Assembly: GCA_036337015.1 (NCBI GenBank)
Contig: JAYZEZ010000003.1
Span: 1 to 64,000 of the forward strand
From: Casp-alpha2 sp036337015
GTDB lineage: Bacteria > Pseudomonadota > Alphaproteobacteria > Rhodospirillales > Casp-alpha2
Reading direction: 5' to 3'
Length of the DNA: 64,000 nucleotides
The stretch's first letter is position 1; each line of letters starts with the position of its first letter. Positions 54,729-63,611 of this stretch are shown piece after piece. Made by a program: the position numbers and the translations under genes. Under the pieces are notes generated by a model. The model ran no database searches. It saw only the letters and a list, made by a program, of their open reading frames with translations, and had not been told where the DNA came from.

Positions 54729-55919
54729 ATGCATCTCGGACGATTTGTAATGATTGAATTGATAAAAAGCGTATTGTTAATTAACAAACAGCGGTTTAGT
54801 TATATTTTGTCGGGTTTTTTACCATCAATTTTATTGATTTCTTTGACATTTTCTCAATTGTCTTGGGCAAAAAATGTATTTGAAGTTAGTGGTGTTGATG
54901 TTGATATTACAGCAAAAACTGCGGCAGAAGCACGTAATGAAGCTCTTGCTGATGGAAAGATTAGAGCCTTTCAAATACTTTTAAAGCGTTTGACGCTTAG
55001 AAACGAACATAAAAGTTTACCTACATTATCACATGATCAAATAGATACATTTATAAATGATTTTTCTGTATCAAATGAGAAAACTTCTCCGGTTCGATAT
55101 TTAGCTTCACTCTCTATTCGTTTTAAATCCAAGGCAATACGGGCTCTTTTAAATGAGCATGCTCTCAATTTTGCTGAAACGGTATCAAAACCTGTTCTTA
55201 TTCTACCTGTATATCAAACCGCAGGTGCTTTGATTTTATGGGATGACCCTAATCCATGGCGTGATGCTTGGTCTGCAAAAGTTAAAAATTTTGGGTTGGT
55301 CCCTACAGTCCTACCATTGGGGGATTTAGCTGATATTGCATCTATTGGGGCTGAACAAACTTTGGATGGTGATATTCAACGTATAAATGCCATAGCAAAG
55401 CGTTATGGAGCTAGTAATGCAATAGTGGCATTTGGAGCTTTAAAGTTAGAAGTGACTGAGGCTCGTCGAGTCCTGGAAGTATATTTTACTCGTTACGGTG
55501 GAAAATTACGTGAACAAACCGAAGTTGTTAATTTTTTTCAAGAGGACAATGAAACAGTAGAGGCACTTTTATTGAGATCTGTAATTGAGATGACTCATTT
55601 AATTGAAGATAATTGGAAACGCGACAATCTGATGCAATTTAACAATTCTGGAATTATTCCAGTAACTATCTCTATTTCAAATCTAAAAGACTGGATATCA
55701 ATCCTTTCTCGTCTAAAAAAAGTTGCAGTGGTAGGTAATTCTGAAATTGTATTGTTATCAAAAAAGGAGGTTCGCTTAAATTTGCATTTTTTTGGGGATA
55801 CAGATCAACTTGCTTTAGCTTTAGAACAAGCAGATTTGAGGCTCTATCAACTAGGTGGTGGAGAGTGGGCTCTTACTTCTGCATTCTCTGTTGATAGTGG
55901 AGTTAAAAAAAGTCAATGA
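54729..55919 (+). CDS. DUF2066 domain protein, exported
   Basis: A 396-residue protein with a hydrophobic signal (about 28-46, ending LSWA) and a mature part with the DUF2066 pattern KTAAEARNEALADGKIRAFQILLKRL and LPVYQTAGALILWDDPNPWRDAW. DUF2066 proteins at this place, between purM and a CDP-alcohol phosphotransferase, are characteristic of Alphaproteobacteria; function is unknown. An ATG at 54750 is an alternative start giving a shorter leader. Its 3' end overlaps the next gene by 4 bases (ATGA). Confidence 0.85.
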   Translation: MHLGRFVMIELIKSVLLINKQRFSYILSGFLPSILLISLTFSQLSWAKNVFEVSGVDVDITAKTAAEARNEALADGKIRAFQILLKRLTLRNEHKSLPTLSHDQIDTFINDFSVSNEKTSPVRYLASLSIRFKSKAIRALLNEHALNFAETVSKPVLILPVYQTAGALILWDDPNPWRDAWSAKVKNFGLVPTVLPLGDLADIASIGAEQTLDGDIQRINAIAKRYGASNAIVAFGALKLEVTEARRVLEVYFTRYGGKLREQTEVVNFFQEDNETVEALLLRSVIEMTHLIEDNWKRDNLMQFNNSGIIPVTISISNLKDWISILSRLKKVAVVGNSEIVLLSKKEVRLNLHFFGDTDQLALALEQADLRLYQLGGGEWALTSAFSVDSGVKKSQ

Positions 55920-56464
55920 ACGTACCGAATACAATAACTTTGGCACGTTTAGCTGCTGTTCCTATATTGGTATGGTTGATACTAGTAAATGACCTTCAAA
56001 TAGCTTTTTGGGTTTTTCTAGCCGCCGCCTTATCTGATGCTATCGATGGAATAATTGCTAAACATTTTAATGCTGAAACAGTTTTTGGCGCTTATATTGA
56101 TCCAATTGCAGATAAAGCATTGCTTGTAGGTACTTACATTACATTAGGACATGAAGGGTTTTTACCGATATGGTTAGTAATCTTAGTTGTATTTAGAGAT
56201 ATAGTGATCGTTGGCGGAGCCTTGGTTTTTCACACTGTAACACAATCATTATCTATGCGTCCTATAATGATTTCTAAAGTTAATACAGTAGCTCAATTAC
56301 TTTTGGCAATTGGTGTGCTGTTTGTTTTTGGTTTTGATATTGAGGATGGTCCTTTTCTAGGAGTTATGGGATATTTCATTGCTATCACAACGTTATGGTC
56401 TGGTATAGCTTACGTTACTACTTGGAGTAGGCTAGCTGCAGAATTAGAGAAAAAAGGACATTAG
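55916..56464 (+). CDS. CDP-alcohol phosphatidyltransferase family protein
   Basis: A 182-residue inner-membrane enzyme with about six helices that swaps CMP on a CDP-lipid for a second alcohol. The family signature is read as D41-x2-D44-G45-x2-A48-K49-x8-G58-x3-D62-x3-D66; all four metal-binding aspartates are present, but the usual arginine of DGxxAR is lysine (K49). It could be a phosphatidylglycerophosphate synthase paralogue; the alcohol is unknown. Start and stop positions show tight coupling to DUF2066. Confidence 0.85.
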   Translation: MNVPNTITLARLAAVPILVWLILVNDLQIAFWVFLAAALSDAIDGIIAKHFNAETVFGAYIDPIADKALLVGTYITLGHEGFLPIWLVILVVFRDIVIVGGALVFHTVTQSLSMRPIMISKVNTVAQLLLAIGVLFVFGFDIEDGPFLGVMGYFIAITTLWSGIAYVTTWSRLAAELEKKGH

Positions 56465-56500
56465 ACTTAAAAAAATTTTTTAAGTTAGGAGGAATTATAA

Positions 56501-57568
56501 TTGGTCAAGGAAAAACAGGTCTTATTCTGGTTAATTGGTGTTATTACGTTTTTGGTTATTTTAAACACCCTAGCAAGTATGCTGTTGCCTTTTGTTGCTG
56601 GATTAGCAATTGCTTATCTACTTGACCCATTAGTAGACCAGCTTGAAGATTATGGATTTTCTAGATCAATAGCGACAACATCGATCGTCCTTATTTTTTT
56701 TATGGTCGTTATTTTTATATTATTTTTACTATTACCATTGTTGCAAGCTCAGGTGATCAACCTTGCGTCTTTATTGCCCGATCTAATTGAAAAGATGCAA
56801 ATATATTTATTACCTTTACTTGAGCGTCTTCAAACAGATCTAGCACCTGAATCAATTGATCGATTAAAGTTAACAGCTAGTTCATATGGTGGAGATGTTA
56901 TCAAATGGTTTTCTAGAGTAATTGGTGAGCTCTGGAAAGGAGGCGTAGCCTTTTTTAGTCTTATCTCACTAGTTATAATTACACCTGTAGTAGCTTTTTA
57001 CTTACTTCGAGATTACGACAATATCATAGAATGGGTTGATAGCTACTTACCTCGAAGTTCTCGTCAGATTATTCTTCAACAATTCCGTAATATCGATGAC
57101 GTAATTGCCGGGTTTGTTCGAGGGCAGGCAAGTGTTTGCATGGTTCTAATTATTTTTTATGGAATATCATTAACAGTAGTTGGATTAAATTCAGGGTTGT
57201 TGGTTGGCCTTGGTGCAGGGGCTATCTCTTTTATACCTTATATTGGCGCAGCTGTTGGACTCTTAGTTGGTTTGGCCATTGCTTTTGTTCAGTTTTCTGA
57301 TTGGACATCAATTATATTAGTTGGCTCAATTTTCATAATTGGACAAGCGGCAGAAAGCTATTTTCTTACTCCACATTTGGTTGGAGATCGTATTGGCCTA
57401 CATCCTGTTTGGATAATCTTTGCGTTGCTGGCTGGTGGAGCTTTGTTAGGCTTTACTGGGATTTTATTAGCCGTTCCAGGTGCGGCAATTATAGGTGTTT
57501 TAGTTCGATTCAGTTTAACTAAATATCGAGAAAGTTATCTTTATTCCGGTGATTTGGAAGACAATTGA
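56501..57568 (+). CDS. AI-2E/PerM family membrane protein
   Basis: A 355-residue protein with about seven or eight membrane helices and a central hydrophilic segment, matching the PerM/AI-2E transporter family; homologues include antiporters and autoinducer-2 exporters, so the name does not fix the substrate. The conserved end GALLGFTGILLAVPGAAIIGVLVR is typical. The start is TTG at 56501 with a perfect AGGAGG exactly 8 bases upstream. Its stop overlaps the hdaA start in TTGA. Confidence 0.87.
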   Translation: MVKEKQVLFWLIGVITFLVILNTLASMLLPFVAGLAIAYLLDPLVDQLEDYGFSRSIATTSIVLIFFMVVIFILFLLLPLLQAQVINLASLLPDLIEKMQIYLLPLLERLQTDLAPESIDRLKLTASSYGGDVIKWFSRVIGELWKGGVAFFSLISLVIITPVVAFYLLRDYDNIIEWVDSYLPRSSRQIILQQFRNIDDVIAGFVRGQASVCMVLIIFYGISLTVVGLNSGLLVGLGAGAISFIPYIGAAVGLLVGLAIAFVQFSDWTSIILVGSIFIIGQAAESYFLTPHLVGDRIGLHPVWIIFALLAGGALLGFTGILLAVPGAAIIGVLVRFSLTKYRESYLYSGDLEDN

Positions 57569-58254
57569 TTGAGAAAGACCAACTAACTTTAAAATTTGAT
57601 CATCGACCAGCATTTGGTGGAGAAGATTTTCTTATTGCCTCTCCTAATGCCGAAGCAATTAGTAGGCTTGATTCTTGGCCTGATTGGTCTGGTAATGCCT
57701 TGGTTCTTTTTGGGCCTGCTGGTTCTGGTAAAACACATTTAGCCCAGGTATTCCAAGCTATGAGTAACGCATACATTGTAGAAACAGTTGACCTTAAAGA
57801 AAAGCAGCCTCCCTGTTATTTAGGGGATGCACCTGCTGCGATCCTAGAAAATGCAGATGTCATTTCAATGAACGAGGATGGAAAACTACAAGAATCTATC
57901 TTACATCTTTATAATGTATTATTTGAAACGGATCGTCATTTATTGCTAACTGCAAGACAGTCACCAGCTCGATGGGGTGTTACTCTTAAAGATTTGTCAT
58001 CGCGCCTGAATTCAGCATCGCAAGCAAAAATAGGTTTTCCAGATGATGCTCTAATTGCGGCAGTTTTAGTTAAACAATTTCAAGATCGCCAATTAAAAAT
58101 TGAGGATGATGTAATATTTTATATCCTATCACGTATGGAACGTTCTTTTCAGGCAGCTCGTAAAATAGTTCAGGAAATAGATGAACTTACACTTAAAGAG
58201 CATCGCAAGATTACAGTTCCACTAGTTCGAAAGGTTTTACAAAAATTGACTTGA
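57565..58254 (+). CDS. hdaA: DnaA-related inactivator HdaA
   Basis: A 229-residue AAA+ protein related to DnaA but without the C-terminal DNA-binding domain. The N-terminus has QLTLKF (residues 6-11), fitting the beta-clamp-binding motif that Hda uses (QLxLPL-like). Walker A is GPAGSGKT (50-57). In Caulobacter HdaA with the clamp stimulates DnaA-ATP hydrolysis after replication starts. The start is TTG, overlapping the perM stop by 4 bases. The PerM-hdaA order is common in Alphaproteobacteria. Confidence 0.88.
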   Translation: MIEKDQLTLKFDHRPAFGGEDFLIASPNAEAISRLDSWPDWSGNALVLFGPAGSGKTHLAQVFQAMSNAYIVETVDLKEKQPPCYLGDAPAAILENADVISMNEDGKLQESILHLYNVLFETDRHLLLTARQSPARWGVTLKDLSSRLNSASQAKIGFPDDALIAAVLVKQFQDRQLKIEDDVIFYILSRMERSFQAARKIVQEIDELTLKEHRKITVPLVRKVLQKLT

Positions 58255-58280
58255 TGATTGAAAATAAAAGGAGGGTTCCA

Positions 58281-59060
58281 GTGGAATTAGGGATTAAAGG
58301 TAAGAAAGCTATCGTATGCGCTTCAAGTAAAGGATTGGGTAGGGGTTGTGCAATTTCACTTGCACGGGAAGGAGTTGATGTAACAATTTGTGCACGAGGT
58401 TCTGAAAAACTTAAAACTACCGCTGATGAAATTCGATCTATTGGTGGCGGAAAAGTTAATGCTATCACTTGCGATATCACGACTTCTGAAGGACAAAAAA
58501 CTATCCTAGAAACTTGTCCAGAACCAGATATTCTAGTTAATAATGCAGGTGGCCCGCCGCCCGGTGATTTTAGAGATTGGGACCGAGAAGCCTGGATCTC
58601 TGCTATTGATGCTAATATGTTAACTCCAATCTTTCTAATCAAAGCTGTTGTAGATGGCATGATTGAGCGAAAATTTGGCCGGATAATCAATATAACTTCA
58701 GGTGCTGTTAAAGCACCAATAGAAAATTTAGGGCTTTCAAATGGAGCTCGATCAGGTTTAACAGGCTTTATTGCTGGAATTTCACGTAAAACAATTTCCG
58801 CAAATGTTACTATTAATAATTTACTTCCAGGACCTTTTGAAACAGAACGATTACATGCAAATCTTAAGGCGGCTGCTGAAAAAGCAAGTGTTGATATAAT
58901 TGAATTTACTAAGAAAAAAACTGCTAGCAATCCTGCTGGAAGATTTGGTGATCCGGAAGAGTTTGGAGAATATTGCGCTTTTTTATGCTCACAACAGGCT
59001 GGTTATGTTACAGGTCAAAACATATTAATGGATGGAGGCAATTACCCTGGAACTTTTTAA
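58281..59060 (+). CDS. SDR-family protein lacking the YxxxK pair
   Basis: A Rossmann-fold SDR of 259 residues. I start at GTG 58281, which has a strong AAGGAGGG site 5 bases upstream; the ATG at 58254 would add nine residues. The cofactor loop CASSKGLGRG and NNAGGPPPGD are intact, and the catalytic Ser (S140) is present. Thirteen residues later the expected YxxxK reads S153-NGA-R157, so both Tyr and Lys are missing. The C-terminus MDGGNYPGTF is typical. It lies where ppk/ppx often follow hdaA in related genomes. Confidence 0.82.
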   Translation: MELGIKGKKAIVCASSKGLGRGCAISLAREGVDVTICARGSEKLKTTADEIRSIGGGKVNAITCDITTSEGQKTILETCPEPDILVNNAGGPPPGDFRDWDREAWISAIDANMLTPIFLIKAVVDGMIERKFGRIINITSGAVKAPIENLGLSNGARSGLTGFIAGISRKTISANVTINNLLPGPFETERLHANLKAAAEKASVDIIEFTKKKTASNPAGRFGDPEEFGEYCAFLCSQQAGYVTGQNILMDGGNYPGTF

Positions 59061-59073
59061 TTTAACAAAGAAA

Positions 59074-60228
59074 TCAGCTGTTTTTAGATTGTGTTAACAC
59101 AAGTTTTTTTTCTTTTATAGTAATTGATAAATCTCCTGCTCGTAACTTTAATGCGTCATTGCCAAACACTTCACGTCTCCAGCCAATTAAAGCTTTTACT
59201 TTTGCTGCATCACCTAATGCTGCAATTTGTTCAATATCAGAAGCTGACGCCAAGAGTTTTGTAGCAACGTCAGAATTTTCTGATTTCATTTTTAATAGAA
59301 CCTTCAGCAATTCAATTACTGGTCCTAAACCACGAGGTAATTTTGCTTTTAATTTAGGTTTGGGACAATCGCATTCTTTTATTTTCTGAGCTGTTTTAAT
59401 TGCGTAAAGTATTTTTTTACCATATTCCCCATGGGCTATCCTATTTCCTAGACCACGAGTTCGAGCAAGTTGATCAACCGACTCTGGTGTGTGGTGAGCT
59501 ATTTCTGTTAATTGTTCATCGCGCAATATTCTATTACGGGGTACATTTTTATTTTGTGCTTCAGTCTCACGCCAACAAGCTAATTCACGAAGCACTGCAA
59601 GCATTTTAGGTGATGTATTTCTAGCCTTAATTCGACGAAAGGCTTCACGTGGGTTGCCATTATAAGTTTCAGTGCTTTCTAGTATAGCCATTTCTTCTTC
59701 AAGCCAAATTTCTCGTTTGTTTAAATTTAAAATTTTTAATAGTTTTTCATATGCTGGTCGTAGATGGGTGACGTCAGCTAGTGCATAATCTATTTGACGT
59801 TTAGTTAGTGGACGAACAGTCCAATCGGTATAACGCGAGCCCTTATCTACTGGTTCTTTTACCAATTCAGCAATTAGAGATTCATAACCAACAGAATCAC
59901 CAAATCCACATACCATTGCTGCAACTTGAGTGTCAAAAACTGGATGGGGGACAACACCTGTTTTATGAAAAAAAATTTCTAAATCTTGGCGGGCTGCATG
60001 AAATACCTTTAGGACATTTTTATCAGCCATTAAGTCAAATAAAGGTCCTAGATCAATTCCACTTGCCAGTGCGTCAATACAGTCTGCCTCATTTTTTCCA
60101 GCTATTTGCACCAAGCAGAGTATTGGCCAATAGGTTTTCTCCCGCATAAATTCTGTATCAACGGTTATATACTCTGAAGAACTAATTCTTTGGCAGAATT
60201 CAAGTAATGCTTTGGTATCTGTAATCAT
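59074..60228 (-). CDS. rnd: ribonuclease D
   Basis: 3'-5' exonuclease for tRNA and small RNA processing. The 384-residue protein has DEDDy exonuclease motifs: VDTEFMREKTYWP (Exo I), FHAARQDLEIF (Exo II) and YALADVTHLRPAYEKL (Exo III with the Tyr). A HRDC domain follows at about 205-285. It converges on the SDR gene with a 13-base gap. rnd next to aspS is common in Alphaproteobacteria. Confidence 0.94.
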   Translation of the reverse strand: MITDTKALLEFCQRISSSEYITVDTEFMREKTYWPILCLVQIAGKNEADCIDALASGIDLGPLFDLMADKNVLKVFHAARQDLEIFFHKTGVVPHPVFDTQVAAMVCGFGDSVGYESLIAELVKEPVDKGSRYTDWTVRPLTKRQIDYALADVTHLRPAYEKLLKILNLNKREIWLEEEMAILESTETYNGNPREAFRRIKARNTSPKMLAVLRELACWRETEAQNKNVPRNRILRDEQLTEIAHHTPESVDQLARTRGLGNRIAHGEYGKKILYAIKTAQKIKECDCPKPKLKAKLPRGLGPVIELLKVLLKMKSENSDVATKLLASASDIEQIAALGDAAKVKALIGWRREVFGNDALKLRAGDLSITIKEKKLVLTQSKNS

Positions 60229-60352
60229 ATTCGACCTTATAAATGTTGAATGGGATAAGATGAATAAACTATTTTTGTTTATAGCTGTTAATTAACAAGA
60301 CTGTTATATGTTTTAAGAATGTCATTAAAATAAGGTTGGAAGGATTTTAAGC

Positions 60353-61252
60353 ATGCTCCGTTTCTTTGTTATCTATTTCTTATTTCTTTCTTTGATTTTA
60401 CCTGTTCAGGCAAAAGAAATAAAAATTAAAAATAGAGACTTAATTTTAAATGCAAATCTCAATCTAGTTTCTGGAAAATCGTTGGCTGATGGCGTTGTTT
60501 TAATGGCTCATGGCACGTTAGCTCATAAAGATATGGAAATCATGCAATCGTTGCAAACTTTGCTATTGGAGCGTGGGGTTAATAATTTAGCATTCAATTT
60601 TAGTTACGGACAAACAGATCGTCATGGGATGAATAATTGTGAAGGCCCACACCGTCAAAGGGTTTCTGATGATTTTAAAGAATTTATGATTTGGATAAAT
60701 TGGTTAAAAGATAATGGGGTTGGGCCGATAACATTATTAGGTCATTCTAGAGGCGGAAATCAAGTAGCGCGTTATATTATTAAATCACCTGATTCATTGG
60801 TTCAAAATGCAGTGTTAGTTGCACCTGGAACATGGAAATTAGGAAAAGATTCTAGTGATTACAAAAAACGTTATAATAAAAACTTAATTCCTATTTTGAG
60901 AAGGGCAGAGGCTCTAATTAAGGTCGGCCAAGGAAATGCATTATTAAAAAATGTTGATTTTATGTATTGTCCTCAAACAATTGTTTCAGCAAATACATTT
61001 GTTGATTATTATAAATCTAATCCAGACCGTGACACTCCATCTATTCTAAGTAGATCAAAAGTTCCAGTATTGGTTGTTGCTGCAAGTGATGATAAAATCG
61101 TACCGAATCTTTCAGACAAAATGAAACCATATATAAGTCCTAATGTCCGTTTAGCTATTGTTCAAGATGCGGGTCATTTCTTTCTCGATTTATTTGCAGA
61201 AGATTTAGCCGATGTTATTCTAGAGTATATTCAGGAAACTATTAAAAGATGA
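60353..61252 (+). CDS. exported alpha/beta hydrolase
   Basis: A 299-residue protein with a signal peptide (MLRFFVIYFLF...VQA, cleavage near residue 20) and an alpha/beta-hydrolase core: oxyanion-side VVLMAHGTLAHKDM, nucleophile elbow GHSRGGNQ, acid ASDDKIVP and catalytic His in DAGHFFLD. It has GGAAGGA 8 bases before the ATG. The mature enzyme should act in the periplasm on an ester or related bond; the substrate is unknown. Monocistronic, between rnd and aspS. Confidence 0.85.
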   Translation: MLRFFVIYFLFLSLILPVQAKEIKIKNRDLILNANLNLVSGKSLADGVVLMAHGTLAHKDMEIMQSLQTLLLERGVNNLAFNFSYGQTDRHGMNNCEGPHRQRVSDDFKEFMIWINWLKDNGVGPITLLGHSRGGNQVARYIIKSPDSLVQNAVLVAPGTWKLGKDSSDYKKRYNKNLIPILRRAEALIKVGQGNALLKNVDFMYCPQTIVSANTFVDYYKSNPDRDTPSILSRSKVPVLVVAASDDKIVPNLSDKMKPYISPNVRLAIVQDAGHFFLDLFAEDLADVILEYIQETIKR

Positions 61253-61387
61253 TACTCTAAAAAAAACCTCTTAATAAAAATTGCTCATATGTAAATTGAA
61301 AAAAGTTTGAAGTTATGTCTTCTTGACATTTTGTTCTCTTCAGGGCCTTTAACCCTTATAATATTCTAATAAAGAGAGTGAATTTTG

Positions 61388-63190
61388 ATGCATCCCTATC
61401 GTACGCACGATTGTAATGAATTACGCCTTTCAGATGTAGGTACCAAAGCAAGATTATCAGGCTGGTTACATTCTATGCGAGATCACGGAAATTTACTTTT
61501 CGTAGACTTACGCGATGAAAATGGACTTACTCAATGTGTTATAGATATTTCTAGTGATTTATTTAAAACTCTAGAAACTTTACGCGTTGAAAGCGTAATA
61601 ACTGTTACAGGTCAAGTTGTTAAACGTTCAGATGAAACTATAAATAAAGCCCTGCCTACAGGGGAGGTAGAGTTAACCATTGATGAAGTCGTTATCGAAA
61701 ACTTGGCTGATGTTTTACCAATGCAAGTTGCAGGAACTGAGGAATTTGGTGAAGATACTCGATTGCGTTATCGTTTTATTGATCTTCGACGAGATCAAAT
61801 GCAAAGAAACATTCGACTTCGAAATGGAGTAATATCTTCAATACGTCGACGAATGATAGATTCTGGTTTCTTAGAATTTCAAACACCTATTTTAACAGCC
61901 TCATCACCAGAGGGAGCTCGTGATTATTTAGTTCCATCACGACAACACCCAGGTAAATTCTATGCATTACCTCAAGCGCCTCAACAATTTAAACAACTTG
62001 TCATGGTAGCTGGATTTGATAAATATTTTCAAATTGCTCCTTGTTTTAGAGATGAAGATGCTCGTGCAGATCGTTCCCCTGGTGAGTTTTATCAACTTGA
62101 TTTTGAGATGGCCTTTGTTACTCAGGAGGACGTATTTAATACTATAGAGCCAGTCTTGGCTGGGGTTTTTGAAGAATTTGGTGGTGATAAAAAAGTAACG
62201 AAAAAGCCATTTCCACGTATTTCTTTTGCTGATTCCATATTAAAATATGGAACTGATAAACCAGATTTACGCAATCCTTTAATTATCTCTGATGTAACTG
62301 AACACTTTCGAGATGGTGGATTTGGTCTTTTTGCTAAGGTGATCGGTGATTCAGGAATAGTCCGTGCTATTCCAGCTCCCGGAGCAGCAATAGAACCACG
62401 TAGTTTTTTTGACAAGCTTAATGATTGGGCTCGTGAGGAAGGTGCTGGAGGATTAGGTTATATAATCTTTGATGAAAAAGAAGGGGCCAAAGGTCCAATT
62501 GCTAAGAATTTAGAAGTTGATCGAGTAGAAGCGATTAAAAAATCTACTGGTGTAGGTGTAGGGGATGCTGTTTTTTTTGTTTGCGGTAAAAAGAAAGATG
62601 CAGAAAAATATTCTGGTTCTGCAAGAACTAAAATATGTCATGAGCTTAAGCTCTTGAAAACGGATTGTTTTGAATTTTGTTGGATTGTCGATTATCCGAT
62701 GTTTGAATTAAGTGAAGAAACAGGTGAAATAGAATTTAGCCACAATCCATTTTCAATGCCTCAAGGTGGCATGGAGTCATTAGAAAATAATAATCCACTC
62801 GAAATATTAGCTTGGCAATATGATATTGTTTGTAACGGTATAGAGCTGTCTTCAGGTGCAATTCGTAACCATCGTCCAGATATTATGATCAAGGCATTTG
62901 AAATTGCAGGTTATTCATCTGAGGTCGTTGAAGAGAAATTCGGTGGCTTGCTTAATGCTTTTCGTTATGGTGCCCCCCCACATGGTGGATCAGCTCCAGG
63001 GATTGATCGTATTGTGATGATGCTTGCTGATGAAATAAATATTCGTGAAGTTATAGCTTTTCCTATGAATCAGCAGGCTCAAGACTTATTGATGGGTGCT
63101 CCTGCAGTTATTGATTCTAAGCGTCTTAAGGAACTTTCCCTTAAGCTCGATCTATCTAATACAAAAAAGGCAAAAGAGATTAAAAATTAA
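61388..63190 (+). CDS. aspS: aspartyl-tRNA synthetase (likely non-discriminating)
   Basis: Class IIb synthetase of 600 residues with an N-terminal OB-fold, a catalytic domain containing motif 1, motif 2 (FRDEDARADRSPGEFYQLD) and motif 3 (GGSAPGIDRIVM), and the bacterial GAD insertion. I start at ATG 61388, not the TTG one codon before. In the anticodon domain H33 (MRDHGNLLF) and G92 (LPTGEVEL) correspond to the residues reported as determinants of tRNA-Asn acceptance in Pseudomonas (H31, G83). That predicts Asp-tRNA-Asn formation, repaired by GatCAB. Confidence 0.96.
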   Translation: MHPYRTHDCNELRLSDVGTKARLSGWLHSMRDHGNLLFVDLRDENGLTQCVIDISSDLFKTLETLRVESVITVTGQVVKRSDETINKALPTGEVELTIDEVVIENLADVLPMQVAGTEEFGEDTRLRYRFIDLRRDQMQRNIRLRNGVISSIRRRMIDSGFLEFQTPILTASSPEGARDYLVPSRQHPGKFYALPQAPQQFKQLVMVAGFDKYFQIAPCFRDEDARADRSPGEFYQLDFEMAFVTQEDVFNTIEPVLAGVFEEFGGDKKVTKKPFPRISFADSILKYGTDKPDLRNPLIISDVTEHFRDGGFGLFAKVIGDSGIVRAIPAPGAAIEPRSFFDKLNDWAREEGAGGLGYIIFDEKEGAKGPIAKNLEVDRVEAIKKSTGVGVGDAVFFVCGKKKDAEKYSGSARTKICHELKLLKTDCFEFCWIVDYPMFELSEETGEIEFSHNPFSMPQGGMESLENNNPLEILAWQYDIVCNGIELSSGAIRNHRPDIMIKAFEIAGYSSEVVEEKFGGLLNAFRYGAPPHGGSAPGIDRIVMMLADEINIREVIAFPMNQQAQDLLMGAPAVIDSKRLKELSLKLDLSNTKKAKEIKN

Positions 63191-63192
63191 AT

Positions 63193-63534
63193 TTAAGAAT
63201 TTATTCGCTTTGCAATTTTATGCCCTATAATCCAAAAAATTAGTATTGGTAATATGCCCCAAAGTCCCACTTTTCTAACGAGTATATAATCTGGAATTTG
63301 CCTCAAAGACGCTTGTCTTGCTTGAGTAAAACACACTTCGTCTTTCTTAGTTCTTCTTTTATGACTTTGTTTCAACGAAGTCTTATTATTTTCTGAAATA
63401 AGGCAATTTTTATACCATTGTTCCCTAAAATCCAATCTCTCTTCTCCTACAAATTTTGTAGAAATTACAACAATTATAAACAACCAGATAATTGATAAAA
63501 GTCTTCCAATATTTTTTGCAACTCTTGGTGTCAT
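63193..63534 (-). CDS. unknown two-helix membrane protein
   Basis: A 113-residue protein with an N-terminal membrane helix (about 11-28), a polar basic middle (KRRTKK at 60-65) with C44 and C68, and a second helix (about 87-106). I do not recognise a family. Two cysteines in the loop between helices could form a disulfide if that loop is periplasmic. It is 2 bases from the aspS stop on the opposite strand and divergent from the terC-like gene. Low complexity is not marked, and the frame is plausible, but it could be spurious. Confidence 0.55.
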   Translation of the reverse strand: MTPRVAKNIGRLLSIIWLFIIVVISTKFVGEERLDFREQWYKNCLISENNKTSLKQSHKRRTKKDEVCFTQARQASLRQIPDYILVRKVGLWGILPILIFWIIGHKIAKRINS

Positions 63535-63611
63535 AAATACTTTTCATGCGAAGTTGAAGAGTTCATAATGATATCAAAGGATAAATAATAATTTAGTATA
63601 TTATATTATAT

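Noticed and set aside
61323..61362. Perfect TTGACA (61323-61328) and TATAAT (61357-61362) upstream of aspS
   Set aside because: They are 28 bp apart, so they cannot form one standard promoter; either may belong to a promoter with a poor partner box.
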